Shown one piece after another: positions 10,336 through 18,404 of a DNA stretch of 45,747 bases; the first letter of the stretch is position 1; each line of letters begins with the position of its first letter. The translations under genes were made by a program, and so were the position numbers. Below the pieces are notes generated by a model, which saw only the letters and a program-made list of their open reading frames with translations, did not search any database and had not been told where the DNA came from. The stretch is from Palsa-506 sp963836355 (lineage in GTDB: Bacteria > Actinomycetota > Actinomycetes > Streptosporangiales > Streptosporangiaceae), in NCBI GenBank assembly GCA_963836355.1, contig CAWIJO010000008.1, positions 1-45,747 of the forward strand, given 5' to 3'.

Positions 10336-10620
10336 TGCCGTCCCTTTCTCTGGTGAGGGATGGCACGCACCCGCTGGCCGTCGGACCTGTGAACCCCGGC
10401 CTCTGATCCAGGCCAGGCAGATCAGACCGGCAGCGCCGGTGGGTGCCAGAAACCTGGGACCCGGCCGACAGATCGTCTCGCAGGACAGCCCGAGCGGCGT
10501 CAGCCGAATCGGAGGTCAGGCCGGGACCCAGGCCTCCGACCCTACGCCCGCACCACCGCAAAACCGCGCAAGCAGGGCCGGAAGCACTATCCACAGTCTC
10601 CCTGCCGAATATATGCTTCC
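10336..10620 (-). ncRNA. Candidate IS110 bridge-RNA region
   Basis: IS110 elements carry a non-coding end upstream of the transposase; for IS621 it is known to encode a bridge RNA that pairs with target and donor. Here the 5' side of the transposase (leftward gene) holds about 285 bases without a convincing ORF and with several GC-rich self-complementary stretches. This is assigned by position only; loops pairing with the element flanks were not worked out. Confidence 0.25.
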
Positions 10621-10982
10621 CGTCCATGGCGGGTTCGTGCCGGGGAAGTGGCACAGAATGGCCAGTTCTGGTGGTGTGCTCGTCCATATGGGGTCGCAGG
10701 ACGTGTCGGCAGGTCCGTGCGCTGGTGGGCTCTTCCCTGTTCTGTTGCGCTCAGGCCGGGTCCAGGCCGGTGAGCGGCGCACCCTGACGGTGTGCACCGG
10801 TCTGTGGCGGGTGACGGTCCCGCTGGGCATGGGCGACCGGAACACGATCTGGGTCGGGCTGCTGCCTGAGCCCACTGCGGACAGCCTGCTCGCGACGGCA
10901 CATGCCTGCAGGAAGCCGGGCATCGCGGCTGGTGCGGCTTCTGGCCCGTGCGTTCTGGGTGATTTGCCGCCTCCCCGTCAGC
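10621..10982. other. Stretch without supported gene
   Basis: No frame on either strand reads like a protein. It may include the outer end of the IS110 element and the 3' region of the heliorhodopsin gene. No terminator hairpin with a T tract was recognised. Confidence 0.4.
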
Positions 10983-11789
10983 TCAGGCGCGCAGCACGTT
11001 CGCGTAGATCAGCCAGGCCAGCAGTGACTTGGCGATCAGCGACAGGATGAGGTAGCCCCGTTCCCCGGTCAGGTAGCTGCGCCACGGCCCGGCCTGCAGG
11101 TATTGCAGCGCCATGTTGAGCGCGAACGCTGCGAACAGGATGAGCTGGGTCACCGTGATCGCCCATACGAACCCGGGGACACGTGGGGCGCCCGCCACGT
11201 ACCAGAAGATTGCCACCCAGGGAACGGCGCCGGCCAGGCAGCCGAACCAGTAGGCGCTCCAGTCGGCTTCCCCTGCTATCTGCTGGTGTTCCATGAGCAG
11301 TCCGAAGAGGATCATCGCGGTGTTCGCGGCGAACAAGCCGAGCAGTGCCGCGATGTCCCGGATGCCAACGAACATGCAGATAAGGACGATCATGATCGAC
11401 GCAGAAACCGAGTACTCGATCCAGCGCGCGTAGTTGGCCCGCTGCTCCAGGGCGGCCTCGTACCAGCGGTGCAGGCCCGGTGCGGCGACCAGCAAATGAT
11501 CCGCCATCGCGAGCAGCAGGAACACCGCCACGGCCGGGCCGATCGCCAGCCGGAACAGCACCTTACCCGGAGCCGGGCCCTGCGCCGCGATCGGATCGTT
11601 GCGCAGGAACGAGGCGGTGACCGGCAAGGACAGGCTGCTGGAGAGCACTAGCATGAGCACGCCCTCGGCCCCGAGCACAACGCCGACAGACAAGTTGACA
11701 AGCCGGAGCCGGCGCCGGGAGGCGGCGCTCAACGGCCCGCCCGCGCTCAACTGCTCACCGGGCGCCGCGCCCCCGTCCACGGCACTCAT
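10983..11789 (-). CDS. Heliorhodopsin
   Basis: A 268-residue seven-helix membrane protein with the heliorhodopsin signature. RWIEYSVSASIMIVLICMFVGI (about 122-143) carries the counterion glutamate, E125 here, corresponding to E107 of the founding protein 48C12. LFAANTAMILFGLLME and GAVPWVAIFWYV follow. The seventh helix, GYLILSLIAKSLLAWLIYANVL, carries the retinal Schiff-base lysine K254. Heliorhodopsins bind all-trans retinal, sit with the N-terminus inside (opposite to type-1 rhodopsins), have slow photocycles and generally do not pump ions; their role is still debated. The gene is intact and contains no early stop, in contrast to many neighbours. No retinal or carotenoid synthesis gene is in the window. 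The start ATG 11789 gives an N-terminal tail of about 25 residues before the first helix; a ribosome site is weak. Confidence 0.92.
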   Translation of the reverse strand: MSAVDGGAAPGEQLSAGGPLSAASRRRLRLVNLSVGVVLGAEGVLMLVLSSSLSLPVTASFLRNDPIAAQGPAPGKVLFRLAIGPAVAVFLLLAMADHLLVAAPGLHRWYEAALEQRANYARWIEYSVSASIMIVLICMFVGIRDIAALLGLFAANTAMILFGLLMEHQQIAGEADWSAYWFGCLAGAVPWVAIFWYVAGAPRVPGFVWAITVTQLILFAAFALNMALQYLQAGPWRSYLTGERGYLILSLIAKSLLAWLIYANVLRA

Positions 11790-11798
11790 GAGAACCGA

Positions 11799-12368
11799 TT
11801 ACCCGCTGGGCGGGCCTGGCATGCCGACCATCGTGGATCCCAGGCTGAACCAGAAGCGGGCCTCGTCCGCTGGCATCGGGGAGAACGCGAGCGGCGCGGC
11901 CTGGAGCACCATGCTGGCAGCCCGGCAGAACTGCCATGCCGAGCGCTCAGCGATCGCCCCGTCGGCGGTGGTGGCCCTGCCCGACCCGGTTACCGATTGG
12001 TCGGCCGCCACGCTCAGCCGGTTGCATTCCGCACAGTAATGCCAGTTCGGCGCTGCGAGCGGGGTCACCCAGCGGACAGATACAGCCGCGCCGAACGGCG
12101 GATATCGCTCGTCGCGCGGTAGGCAGTCCGAACTACGGTCCGTGACGGGCAGGCGGCGGCGTTCGCGCCGGAACGCCGAGCAGGAGCGACCGACAGCTTC
12201 GCCGGTCACGCGCGTGGTCGCGCGCAGAACGACCAGTTTCGTTGTCGTCCGATACACGCCGGACTGAACCTTGCGGCAGGAATGTGCACCTCGCTCAATC
12301 AGAAGCCGATCACACAGCGAGTCCGACGCACCCCCGCCCTCGACAGGATCGTCCGTAGCCAGCGTCAC
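11799..12368 (-). CDS. Unrecognised open frame upstream of heliorhodopsin
   Basis: A 189-codon frame ending nine bases before the heliorhodopsin start and running in the same direction. It has no recognised domain. A single CxxC (YCAECNRL) and a hydrophobic-aromatic tail (EARFWFSLGSTMVGMPG) are the only notable features. Composition is ordinary for chance frames at this GC, and a + strand frame covers part of the same DNA. It may be the leader region of the heliorhodopsin gene rather than a protein. It is kept because of the tight spacing; the call is weak. Confidence 0.2.
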   Translation of the reverse strand: MTLATDDPVEGGGASDSLCDRLLIERGAHSCRKVQSGVYRTTTKLVVLRATTRVTGEAVGRSCSAFRRERRRLPVTDRSSDCLPRDERYPPFGAAVSVRWVTPLAAPNWHYCAECNRLSVAADQSVTGSGRATTADGAIAERSAWQFCRAASMVLQAAPLAFSPMPADEARFWFSLGSTMVGMPGPPSG

Positions 12369-12406
12369 GCTCGCTCGGCGGCCAATGAGGATGCCCTGAG
12401 GACTCG

Positions 12407-12427
12407 TCTGACCCGAATCCGCGAGTA
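12407..12427 (+). repeat. IS1380 left inverted repeat
   Basis: 21 bp, matching the reverse complement of 14119-14139 at 19 positions. Confidence 0.8.
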
Positions 12428-12561
12428 GTGCGGGGAGCTGATCTTCAGGGTTGTTTCTGATCTTCGCGGGTGCTGTATCCGGCGCTGGGCAGGGTTGATG
12501 CCCGGGTGTCGCGCCGGGGTTCGCGGGTTCCAGGTTCCGGGGGCGGGCCGTGGGCCGGTGG

Positions 12562-14058
12562 TCAGGGCATCGCGGGCAGGGCGCGCAGGCGGGCGAGGAC
12601 CTCGGCGAGCAGGCCGTGGCCGGGCGGGAGCCGCAGGGTCAGCTGGCCGGCGTGGCGTACCAGCCGGGCGGGGACGGCGATGAGACGGCGGCGGAGGGTG
12701 GCGATCATGGCTTTGCCGCCGCGGGTGCCGTGGCCGGCCAGGATGGTCTCGCCGCGGGTGGTTGCGGTGAGCTGGTGCAGCCAGGCGGCCATGCTGGCGG
12801 CGAGCAGCGCGCCCCACATCCAGGCGGTATTGACCTGGGGGTATCCGCTGGGGAGGTGCCGGAGGGCTGCTCCGTGCTTGCCGTCGCGGAAGATGTTCTC
12901 GATCGTGGTGCGGTGCCGGTGCCAGTGCTCGGCCGCCGCGGCGTTATCCGGCGCTGAGACGTCCAGGTTCGTCAGGATGAAGCTGTAACCGTAGATCGCG
13001 TCAGCGCCGGCGAGCTCAGGAATCGGGAGGGCCCGCTGGCCCGGGTGCAGGGTGCGCCGCCGCCGTGACCGCGGGTCGGCCGAGACCTGCTCCGGTGCCA
13101 GGCGGACCCGGCGGATCAGCAGCCACGTGTTCGCCGGCCACCAGTCCGGCCGGTAATCGGCCACCGCGACCTGGGCATTGTCCATCTCGATCGCCTCGTG
13201 CCAGTCCTGCTCGGCGATGCCGTCCAGCAGCCGCCATAGCGGGGCGATCCGCTTGGCGCCGATCGCGAAGGCGATGTGCTCGTCGTGGGCGGCGCGGGCG
13301 AGCTGCCCGGCGAAGTACCCGGCATCCGCGCGCACCGCCACCCGCCCGGCCCGCGCCCGGACTGGCAGGGCGGCCAGCGCCCGGCGCAGCAGGCCGGCCG
13401 CGCTGGCGCGCGGGTCATCAGTCCCGGTGCCCAGGTCAGCGGCCAGCACGATCTCGGTCTCGGCCCAGGCCGCCACGTGCGGGCGCCCCACCCGCTGGCC
13501 TTGATGGTTATAGGCCACGCCGCGCTTCTTGCGGCCGTACACCTCCACGTCGGTGGTATCCAGGTCGATCGTGACCGGCCCCTCGGCCAGCGCCGCCGCC
13601 CGCGCTGCGGGCAGCACGTCCAGCATCCGCTGCGTGACCACCGCCATGCCTGCCTCTACGGCCTGCCACTGCTCGCCGGTGATCCGCCGCGCCACGCCTG
13701 CCGCGGTGGTCGAGCTCAGCCCTGGCACCGGCGTGATCTGCTGCCCGGCCGCATCAGCGCGCTGGCGGTCCAGCCCCACCAGGAAGTCTTCCCCGGCCAG
13801 CTGCGCCGCCGCGATCCCGGTCAGCAACTGCCCGGGCCCGAAGCCGCGATCACGCTTCTTGACCGGGCCCACTGCCGCGTCCAGGGCCCCGATCACGCCG
13901 AGCCGGTCGCACAGCTCGCTGACCGCCGCCAGCCCCGCGCTCGGAGTCAGCGCCGCATCCGGCGCGCCGATCCGCGCCTGCCGGCGCTTCCGCTTCCTGC
14001 CAAGTATCCTGGCCACCAGATAGGTGCCTTCCCCGCTGAGATGATTGTCACGTCGCAA
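12562..14058 (-). CDS. IS1380-family transposase
   Basis: A 498-residue DDE transposase, intact. Characteristic IS1380 segments are VTIDLDTTDVEVYGRKKRG (first catalytic Asp in the DLDTTD region), AYNHQGQRVGRPHVAAWAET, RAGRVAVRADAGYFAGQL (second Asp in the RADAGY region), and EHWHRHRTTIENIFRDGKHG, which supplies the Glu of the C-terminal YREK-like region. The basic N-terminus (ILGRKRKRRQARIG) suits DNA binding. It is bounded by matching inverted repeats at 12407 and 14139, so the copy looks capable of movement. The start at 14058 is only about 60 bp from the right repeat, usual for the family. Confidence 0.92.
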   Translation of the reverse strand: MRRDNHLSGEGTYLVARILGRKRKRRQARIGAPDAALTPSAGLAAVSELCDRLGVIGALDAAVGPVKKRDRGFGPGQLLTGIAAAQLAGEDFLVGLDRQRADAAGQQITPVPGLSSTTAAGVARRITGEQWQAVEAGMAVVTQRMLDVLPAARAAALAEGPVTIDLDTTDVEVYGRKKRGVAYNHQGQRVGRPHVAAWAETEIVLAADLGTGTDDPRASAAGLLRRALAALPVRARAGRVAVRADAGYFAGQLARAAHDEHIAFAIGAKRIAPLWRLLDGIAEQDWHEAIEMDNAQVAVADYRPDWWPANTWLLIRRVRLAPEQVSADPRSRRRRTLHPGQRALPIPELAGADAIYGYSFILTNLDVSAPDNAAAAEHWHRHRTTIENIFRDGKHGAALRHLPSGYPQVNTAWMWGALLAASMAAWLHQLTATTRGETILAGHGTRGGKAMIATLRRRLIAVPARLVRHAGQLTLRLPPGHGLLAEVLARLRALPAMP

Positions 14059-14118
14059 TGATCATCATCCCAGCTCGGGGCGGCACCTATCGGCATTCGC
14101 GGGGCCGTGTCACCCACT

Positions 14119-14139
14119 TACTCGCGGAATCGGGTCTGA
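14119..14139 (-). repeat. IS1380 right inverted repeat
   Basis: 21 bp, partner of 12407-12427. Confidence 0.8.
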
Positions 14140-14203
14140 GAGTGAACGCGTAGGGTCAGCTGACGCTGTGCTGGACAAGATCCTCAGCGTGTACAGCGGG
14201 TTA

Positions 14204-14241
14204 ACCTTGTGGTTGCTAAATGACCTTGTGGTTGCTAAATG
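14204..14241 (+). repeat. Tandem 19-bp direct repeat (two copies)
   Basis: ACCTTGTGGTTGCTAAATG is present twice head to tail without a spacer (14204-14222 and 14223-14241). It is AT-richer than its surroundings and lies just downstream of the NVGxDQ gene and just outside the IS1380 element. It may be a slippage duplication. No role can be read. Confidence 0.85.
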
Positions 14242-14381
14242 CTCGCCATTGGCCGTGAGCACGGCACAGCGGCAGATAGGGATCCGGAAACGGGATGCGC
14301 CATTTTCGGCAGCCTGCTGAGATAACGTCAGAGGGCGGTCAAGATCGCTTGCCGTCCAGGAAGAAGCGCCGGCGGCGCGCC

Positions 14382-14771
14382 CTACAGGGCAAGCAGGCTG
14401 AGGATGGCCGCTCCGTGAGCTCCCAGCCAGCCAGCGAGGGTTTGCAGCGGGCCCACAATGGCGGTGCCTGCCGTTGCCAGCGATCCGGCATCGGCAAGCA
14501 ACTTGACGAGCCGTTTGAGCGGGCCGGCAGCCTGGTGCTTGTCTGGCTGCGGCGCGTGCACCGCTGCGTCGATCTCCGCAACCTGGGCGCGTGCCTCGGC
14601 CGCCGTGGCATCGTCGAGGGCTATGCCCGCTAGCGCGTTCCGGAGCTCGCGCACGGCGCGCCGTGCGTCTTCGCCGGTGACGACGGTGCCGAGCTGGCCG
14701 CCGTCGATCCGCTGGTCGCCGCCGACGTTGTTGATGACACCAGCGGTCTGCTGGCCTATATGGAAGGTCAT
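14382..14771 (-). CDS. Small protein with NVGGDQ motif and hydrophobic C-terminus
   Basis: A 129-residue protein of unknown function. It opens with HIGQQTAGVINNVGGDQRID (about 4-23), a Gly/Asn/Gln-rich stretch like those thought to form short cross-beta (RHIM- or PP-like) assemblies. A helical, acidic middle follows (EDARRAVRELRNALAG, TAAEARAQVAEIDAAV). A strongly hydrophobic C-terminal half (about 100-129, GTAIVGPLQTLAGWLGAHGAAIL) could be a membrane-active helix pair. The start ATG 14771 follows a GAGGAGAG ribosome site and overlaps the stop of the FHA gene (ATGA), so the two are translationally coupled. The upstream protein contains a matching IISNVGRDQYN. That the motifs bind each other is inference. 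Confidence 0.75.
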   Translation of the reverse strand: MTFHIGQQTAGVINNVGGDQRIDGGQLGTVVTGEDARRAVRELRNALAGIALDDATAAEARAQVAEIDAAVHAPQPDKHQAAGPLKRLVKLLADAGSLATAGTAIVGPLQTLAGWLGAHGAAILSLLAL

Positions 14772-15589
14772 GTCACTCTCCTCGCGGGCCCGGCACCCTG
14801 CCATGGCGGGGCCACCGGGAACTCCCGGTAGGCCCGCCTGCGCCGCGAAGTTGCGATGATGTGCAGCACGATTCCAACGATGAGTAGGAGCGTGCCCAGT
14901 ACTGCCAGTGCCCAGCCGGCCAGGCCGAAGGGAATACCTCCGATTTCCCGTCCGAAAGGGCTTGTCGTCGGCGATATCGGACCGCCGCTGCTTATCTTTT
15001 TGAGGAAGCTGATGTCGGCGGCGGCGAAGAGGCCTAGGCCTACCACGAAGGCCAGGAAGCCGGTCCAGGCGAGCCATCGTGCCTTCGTTTTCGTCGCGGC
15101 GACCTCGCGGAGGAAGTTCTCGCGCTGCTGGTTTACTTGCTGAATGTAGGAGTTGTATTGGTCGCGCCCGACGTTGCTGATAATTTCCCCGTGCTGCTGG
15201 TCGACGTGGTAGTGCGCCGAAGCGGTTCCCATCGGCCTGGCGGGCATAGTGGTGGTCTCGTCGCTGACGGCGCCGCCGGGTTCCAGCCGCGCTGCCACGG
15301 TGGCAAAAGTCAGGACATCGCCGGCGTGCAGCTCATGGGCAGTGGACGCGGACGTTCCGTTGACGAACGTGCCCCCCGAGGAGCCGAGGTCCTGGACGTA
15401 GACCGCATTCCCGCGCCGCTGCAGCGCGGCGTGGGCCCGGCTAACGTGCGGGTCGTCGAACCGCACGTCGCAGGTCGGCTCGCGCCCCACGACCATATGA
15501 TCCGCATCCAGCGGGATTCGCCGGCCGCGGTCTGAGTCCGGTGCCAGCACGACCAGATAAGGCATGCCGTCGCTCTCCAAGCGCACCAT
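14768..15589 (-). CDS. FHA-domain membrane protein with NVGRDQ motif
   Basis: 273 residues. The N-terminal FHA domain (about 10-105) has the phosphothreonine-binding landmarks GRE (35-37), the DPHVSRAHA loop (47-55) and SSGGTFVNG (70-78). A linker then carries HGEIISNVGRDQYN (133-146), matching the motif at the start of the downstream protein. A charged, coiled-coil-like stretch (QQVNQQRENFLREVAATKTKAR) leads into two membrane helices (about 172-192 and 219-246) and a basic tail. FHA domains recognise Thr-phosphorylated partners made by Ser/Thr kinases, so this is a plausible membrane sensor-adaptor; no kinase is nearby. The start is secure: AAGGAGG lies just before ATG 15589. The gene is intact and first in a two-gene operon with 14382-14771. 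Confidence 0.85.
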   Translation of the reverse strand: MVRLESDGMPYLVVLAPDSDRGRRIPLDADHMVVGREPTCDVRFDDPHVSRAHAALQRRGNAVYVQDLGSSGGTFVNGTSASTAHELHAGDVLTFATVAARLEPGGAVSDETTTMPARPMGTASAHYHVDQQHGEIISNVGRDQYNSYIQQVNQQRENFLREVAATKTKARWLAWTGFLAFVVGLGLFAAADISFLKKISSGGPISPTTSPFGREIGGIPFGLAGWALAVLGTLLLIVGIVLHIIATSRRRRAYREFPVAPPWQGAGPARRVT

Positions 15590-16416
15590 GACGCCTCCTT
15601 ACCGCGATACGCAACTGTGGCACCACAAGTGCACAACAGCGCCACATCCTGAAACTGACGGACCCAGCAATCCGGTCGCAGTGCCCCTCATAGATGCAGA
15701 GCGCTGGCTACCACCGCAGATACGTCCGGTGACCAGGAAAAGGCGAGATCGGGCATTTCAGAATCCAGGCAGGACGAAAGCCTGGCAGCCGGTGTGGTCA
15801 AAGCCATCAGGCACGGTCTACCTCGTGACGCTGTGACTGCCCAGCTGATCAAGCACGCACGCCCTGATACGCACTACTGAGCGTCGGTGAACGAACGAGG
15901 CCCAAATGACGGTACGCAGCTGAGACCGATCTGTACGGTCACCGGTCAACCTGAACTTGATCACCCTCCCGCACCTATCGGCGATTATCTGAAGCCCTCC
16001 CCGTCTACGCCACGCCTGACCAGGGCGTCTGCGGCGTAGACATGTAGCTGAACAGCGTTCACGCAGTAGCCGCTTAGTTCTAAAAACAGCAGCGACAAGG
16101 GGGTTTGCACGGGACCTGGGCGGAGACAGTGTTCAGGTAACGTCTCCACGACGCAGCAAAAAGCCCACAAACGCCCACGGCGGCTACAGCGGAGACACCC
16201 GAAATCGGGCTGGAGATATCGGCGGCTTGGCGCGCCTTGTCAAGGTCGAGGATCGACCACATACCGTGAGCGGACGCATCAGGTCGGCGAGTCCCGGGCG
16301 CCGATTGCTCGATGAGCTGAGCGGGGAGTCCGGCCCGGGACGGATCGCCTGTCCCGACCGGGAGGTACGTTTCCTGGGCCGGTATGCCGCCGTACAAGGC
16401 CGCCGCGTGCAGCGCG
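15590..16416. other. Stretch without supported gene
   Basis: The promoter of the FHA operon must lie at its left end. It is slightly less GC-rich than the neighbours. A leftward frame at 16080-16526 exists but overlaps the TrmO-like gene antisense and reads like a shadow. No RNA gene or repeat was recognised. Confidence 0.45.
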
Positions 16417-16821
16417 TCATGCGGGCGGGTCGATGGCCGGCTTGACGTCCACCACCGGCGTCCCGTCGATTGCCTCCAGAGCGTCGACTTCAATCCGTAG
16501 CCCGTCGCGCGCCACGATGCGGGCACGGTGCAGGCCGATGGGGTTCGGCCGATTGGGCGAGCAGGTGCTGAGCACGCCGGTAAGCGGCTGGCTCATGTCG
16601 TTCTCGGGATGGGTGCTCAGCTCGTCGCGGGGCGACAGGTGGAGCCAGGTGAGCACCACGATCTCGTCGCCCGGTCGCAGGTCCTTGGCACCCTCCGCGA
16701 CCTGCTCATCGAAGCGGATCCACGCCCGAGGCGCGCCTTCGCGCTGGTTCGGCGCATCGTCGAGGACCCCCAGGGCCGACTGCACCCACCCGATCGGCAC
16801 GAGGCCGTAGCTCGTCTGCAC
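16417..16821 (-). CDS. TrmO/TsaA-domain protein (tRNA m6t6A37 methyltransferase-like)
   Basis: A domain of about 134 residues with the TrmO (VirR/TsaA) fold signature. YGLVPIGWVQSALGVLDDAP is followed by the hallmark LTGVLSTCSPNRPNPIGLHRARIVA and LEAIDGTPVVDVKPAI. In E. coli TrmO, the C-terminally longer homologue, this beta-barrel uses S-adenosylmethionine to N6-methylate t6A37 of tRNA-Thr. Many actinobacterial homologues have only the core domain, as here. The start is set at GTG 16821, where homology begins. The frame stays open upstream to 17082, but that part reads as the remnant of a different gene. The gene is intact; the exact substrate is not provable from sequence. Confidence 0.75.
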   Translation of the reverse strand: MQTSYGLVPIGWVQSALGVLDDAPNQREGAPRAWIRFDEQVAEGAKDLRPGDEIVVLTWLHLSPRDELSTHPENDMSQPLTGVLSTCSPNRPNPIGLHRARIVARDGLRIEVDALEAIDGTPVVDVKPAIDPPA

Positions 16822-17049
16822 AACAACAGTCTGCTCGCCGGCCGCGGGCACGGCCCGCGGGGCTACCCAGATCGATCCATCTGCACTCACCCGTGTTGGG
16901 GTGGCGGGCTCGCCGAAGCCGACCAGATCGGATCTTTGCGCGTTCTTCTGGTGCGCCGGCAGGCCGCGGCCATCGCCGGCGCGGCCTGTGCCGGAATGTC
17001 CGCATGGGCGGCAGGCTGGTGTCCCGGTGATCAGGGTGTGGCTGTTGGC

Positions 17050-17082
17050 GGATACCGGCATCATCAGGATGATGTTCCTCAT
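17050..17082 (-). pseudogene. Possible N-terminal scrap of a dihydrofolate reductase-family gene
   Basis: The leftward frame starts MRNIILMMPVS, which resembles the first strand of RibD/dihydrofolate-reductase-like proteins (MRNIILMMSVSLDGF...). The similarity stops after about eleven residues. Chance or a deletion scar fused to the TrmO-like gene are both possible. Confidence 0.2.
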
Positions 17083-17125
17083 CGGGGTTGCCTCTGCCAG
17101 TGTCCGGGTGGCTCGGAGACCGGGC

Positions 17126-18388
17126 TCAGCCCTGGACCAGGTACCCGTACCGGTCGCGGAAGGCGCTGGGCGTGAGCCGGGAGGCCTCCGCGATCGGGCG
17201 GAGCTTCTCCGGATCCTCAAGGTCCTCGCGGTCCAGCCGGATCATGTACTCGCGGGCCACCCGGTATGAGGCCGACTCGACGTTCACCAGCCGGATCCGC
17301 ACCCGCCCCGTTTCCGGGTCGCTGAACGACCCGAAGGGCAGGGCCACCGTGTGCCCCTCCTGGATCGTGATCATGCCGCCAGGCTGGTCGCCGTCCAGCA
17401 ACTGCTTCAAGTAGTCGACGGCGCTGTAGCCGAGGTCGCGGGTGTACTCGATGTCGAAGGGGATGGGGGGCGCGCACCGGAGCTCGTAGCCGATGTTCTT
17501 GCCCTCGGCCGTGACGTTCTGCCCTCGCTCTTTGAAGCGGTCCTTGACCTGTTTGGCCAGCAGGCGGTCCAGCTCGAGCTCGGCCAGCCGGACGTGGCCG
17601 TGCTCGTCTCGCTCGACCTCCGGCATGGCCTTCCGGAGTTCCTCCTGGGGGAGGCGCAAGCCGATGCCCTCGGCGAGCACCGCCACGCCGAAGGGGCGGC
17701 CGTGGGCGATCCGTTTGAGCATCGAGGTCTCCAGCACGTCCACCAGGCGCGACAGCCGGATGGGCTTGTCGGGGGGGAACTCCTCGGCGATCACCGTGAG
17801 GGTGGCCCCGGCCGACTTCCCGATGCCCAGGGCCAGGTGGCCGGCCGAGCGGCCCATGGCCACCACCAGGTACCACCGCTGGGTGGTGATGGCGTCGGTC
17901 ATCAGGTTGTTGACGAGCTGCACCCCCACGCTCCTGGCGGTCTCGAAGCCAAAGGTCGGCGTGCCGCCCGGTAGCGGCAGGTCGTTGTCGATGGTCTTCG
18001 GCACGTGCGCCACGCGCAGGGCCCCTCCGGCCGCCTCAGCCAGCCGCGACGCCGAGAACGCGGTGTCGTCCCCGCCGATCGTCACCAGCGCGCCGATCCC
18101 CAGCTTCTGCAGCGACTTGAGACAAGCGTCCAGCCTCCAGTCCGGATCGGCGGCATCCTCGTCCCGCACCGCCGGGTTGGCCCGCGAGGTCCGGATGATC
18201 GACCCGCCCAGGACGTGGATCCTCGACACGTCCGTGATGGACAGGGGCCGCGCCTCCCCCGTCCGGCCCTCGATCAGGTGCTGGAATCCGTCCATGATCC
18301 CCAGCACGTCCCACCCGGAGTTCCGGGCCTCGATCGTGGCTGCAGAGATGACCGAATTCATCCCCGGGGCGGGGCCACCGCCGCACAA
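17126..18388 (-). CDS. 6-phosphofructokinase, probably PPi-dependent (start region frameshifted)
   Basis: 420 residues of the group-A phosphofructokinase family, phosphorylating fructose 6-phosphate in glycolysis. The glycine-rich GGGPAPGMNSVISA opens the frame. GGDDT (105-109) and PKTIDND (130-136) form the phosphoryl-donor and sugar site. RWYLVVAMGRSAGHLAL, EGKNIGYELR and GGMITIQEG complete the pattern. ATP enzymes have GGDG and GTIDND, while the Asp/Lys pair seen here is diagnostic of pyrophosphate as donor, which would make the step reversible. The natural beginning, GTG 18404 reading VKLGILV, is one base out of frame just before residue 2. The enzyme would otherwise have to start at TTG 18388, so an extra base near 18388 has damaged, or was misread at, the 5' end. 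It has no operon partner. Confidence 0.85.
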   Translation of the reverse strand: MCGGGPAPGMNSVISAATIEARNSGWDVLGIMDGFQHLIEGRTGEARPLSITDVSRIHVLGGSIIRTSRANPAVRDEDAADPDWRLDACLKSLQKLGIGALVTIGGDDTAFSASRLAEAAGGALRVAHVPKTIDNDLPLPGGTPTFGFETARSVGVQLVNNLMTDAITTQRWYLVVAMGRSAGHLALGIGKSAGATLTVIAEEFPPDKPIRLSRLVDVLETSMLKRIAHGRPFGVAVLAEGIGLRLPQEELRKAMPEVERDEHGHVRLAELELDRLLAKQVKDRFKERGQNVTAEGKNIGYELRCAPPIPFDIEYTRDLGYSAVDYLKQLLDGDQPGGMITIQEGHTVALPFGSFSDPETGRVRIRLVNVESASYRVAREYMIRLDREDLEDPEKLRPIAEASRLTPSAFRDRYGYLVQG

Positions 18389-18404
18389 GAATCCCCAGCT
18401 TCAC

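Larger units (their letters stand above)
12407..14139 (-). mobile_element. IS1380-family insertion sequence
   Basis: A complete element of about 1.73 kb. The left inverted repeat at 12407-12427 and the right at 14119-14139 (reverse complement) agree at 19 of 21 positions, with the shared core GACCCGA-TCCGCGAGTA. One transposase gene fills the interior. Flanking target duplications were not evident. About 150 bp between the left repeat and the transposase stop is non-coding. The element lies 0.6 kb upstream of heliorhodopsin, so it could have removed or supplied that gene's promoter. Confidence 0.85.

Noticed and set aside
10983..11789. Bacteriorhodopsin-type proton pump
   Set aside because: The helix-3 DTD/NDQ-type pump motif and the usual DxxxK helix-7 context are absent; the residue pattern fits heliorhodopsin.
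14204..14241. CRISPR-like direct repeats
   Set aside because: Two copies without a spacer; no array and no cas genes.
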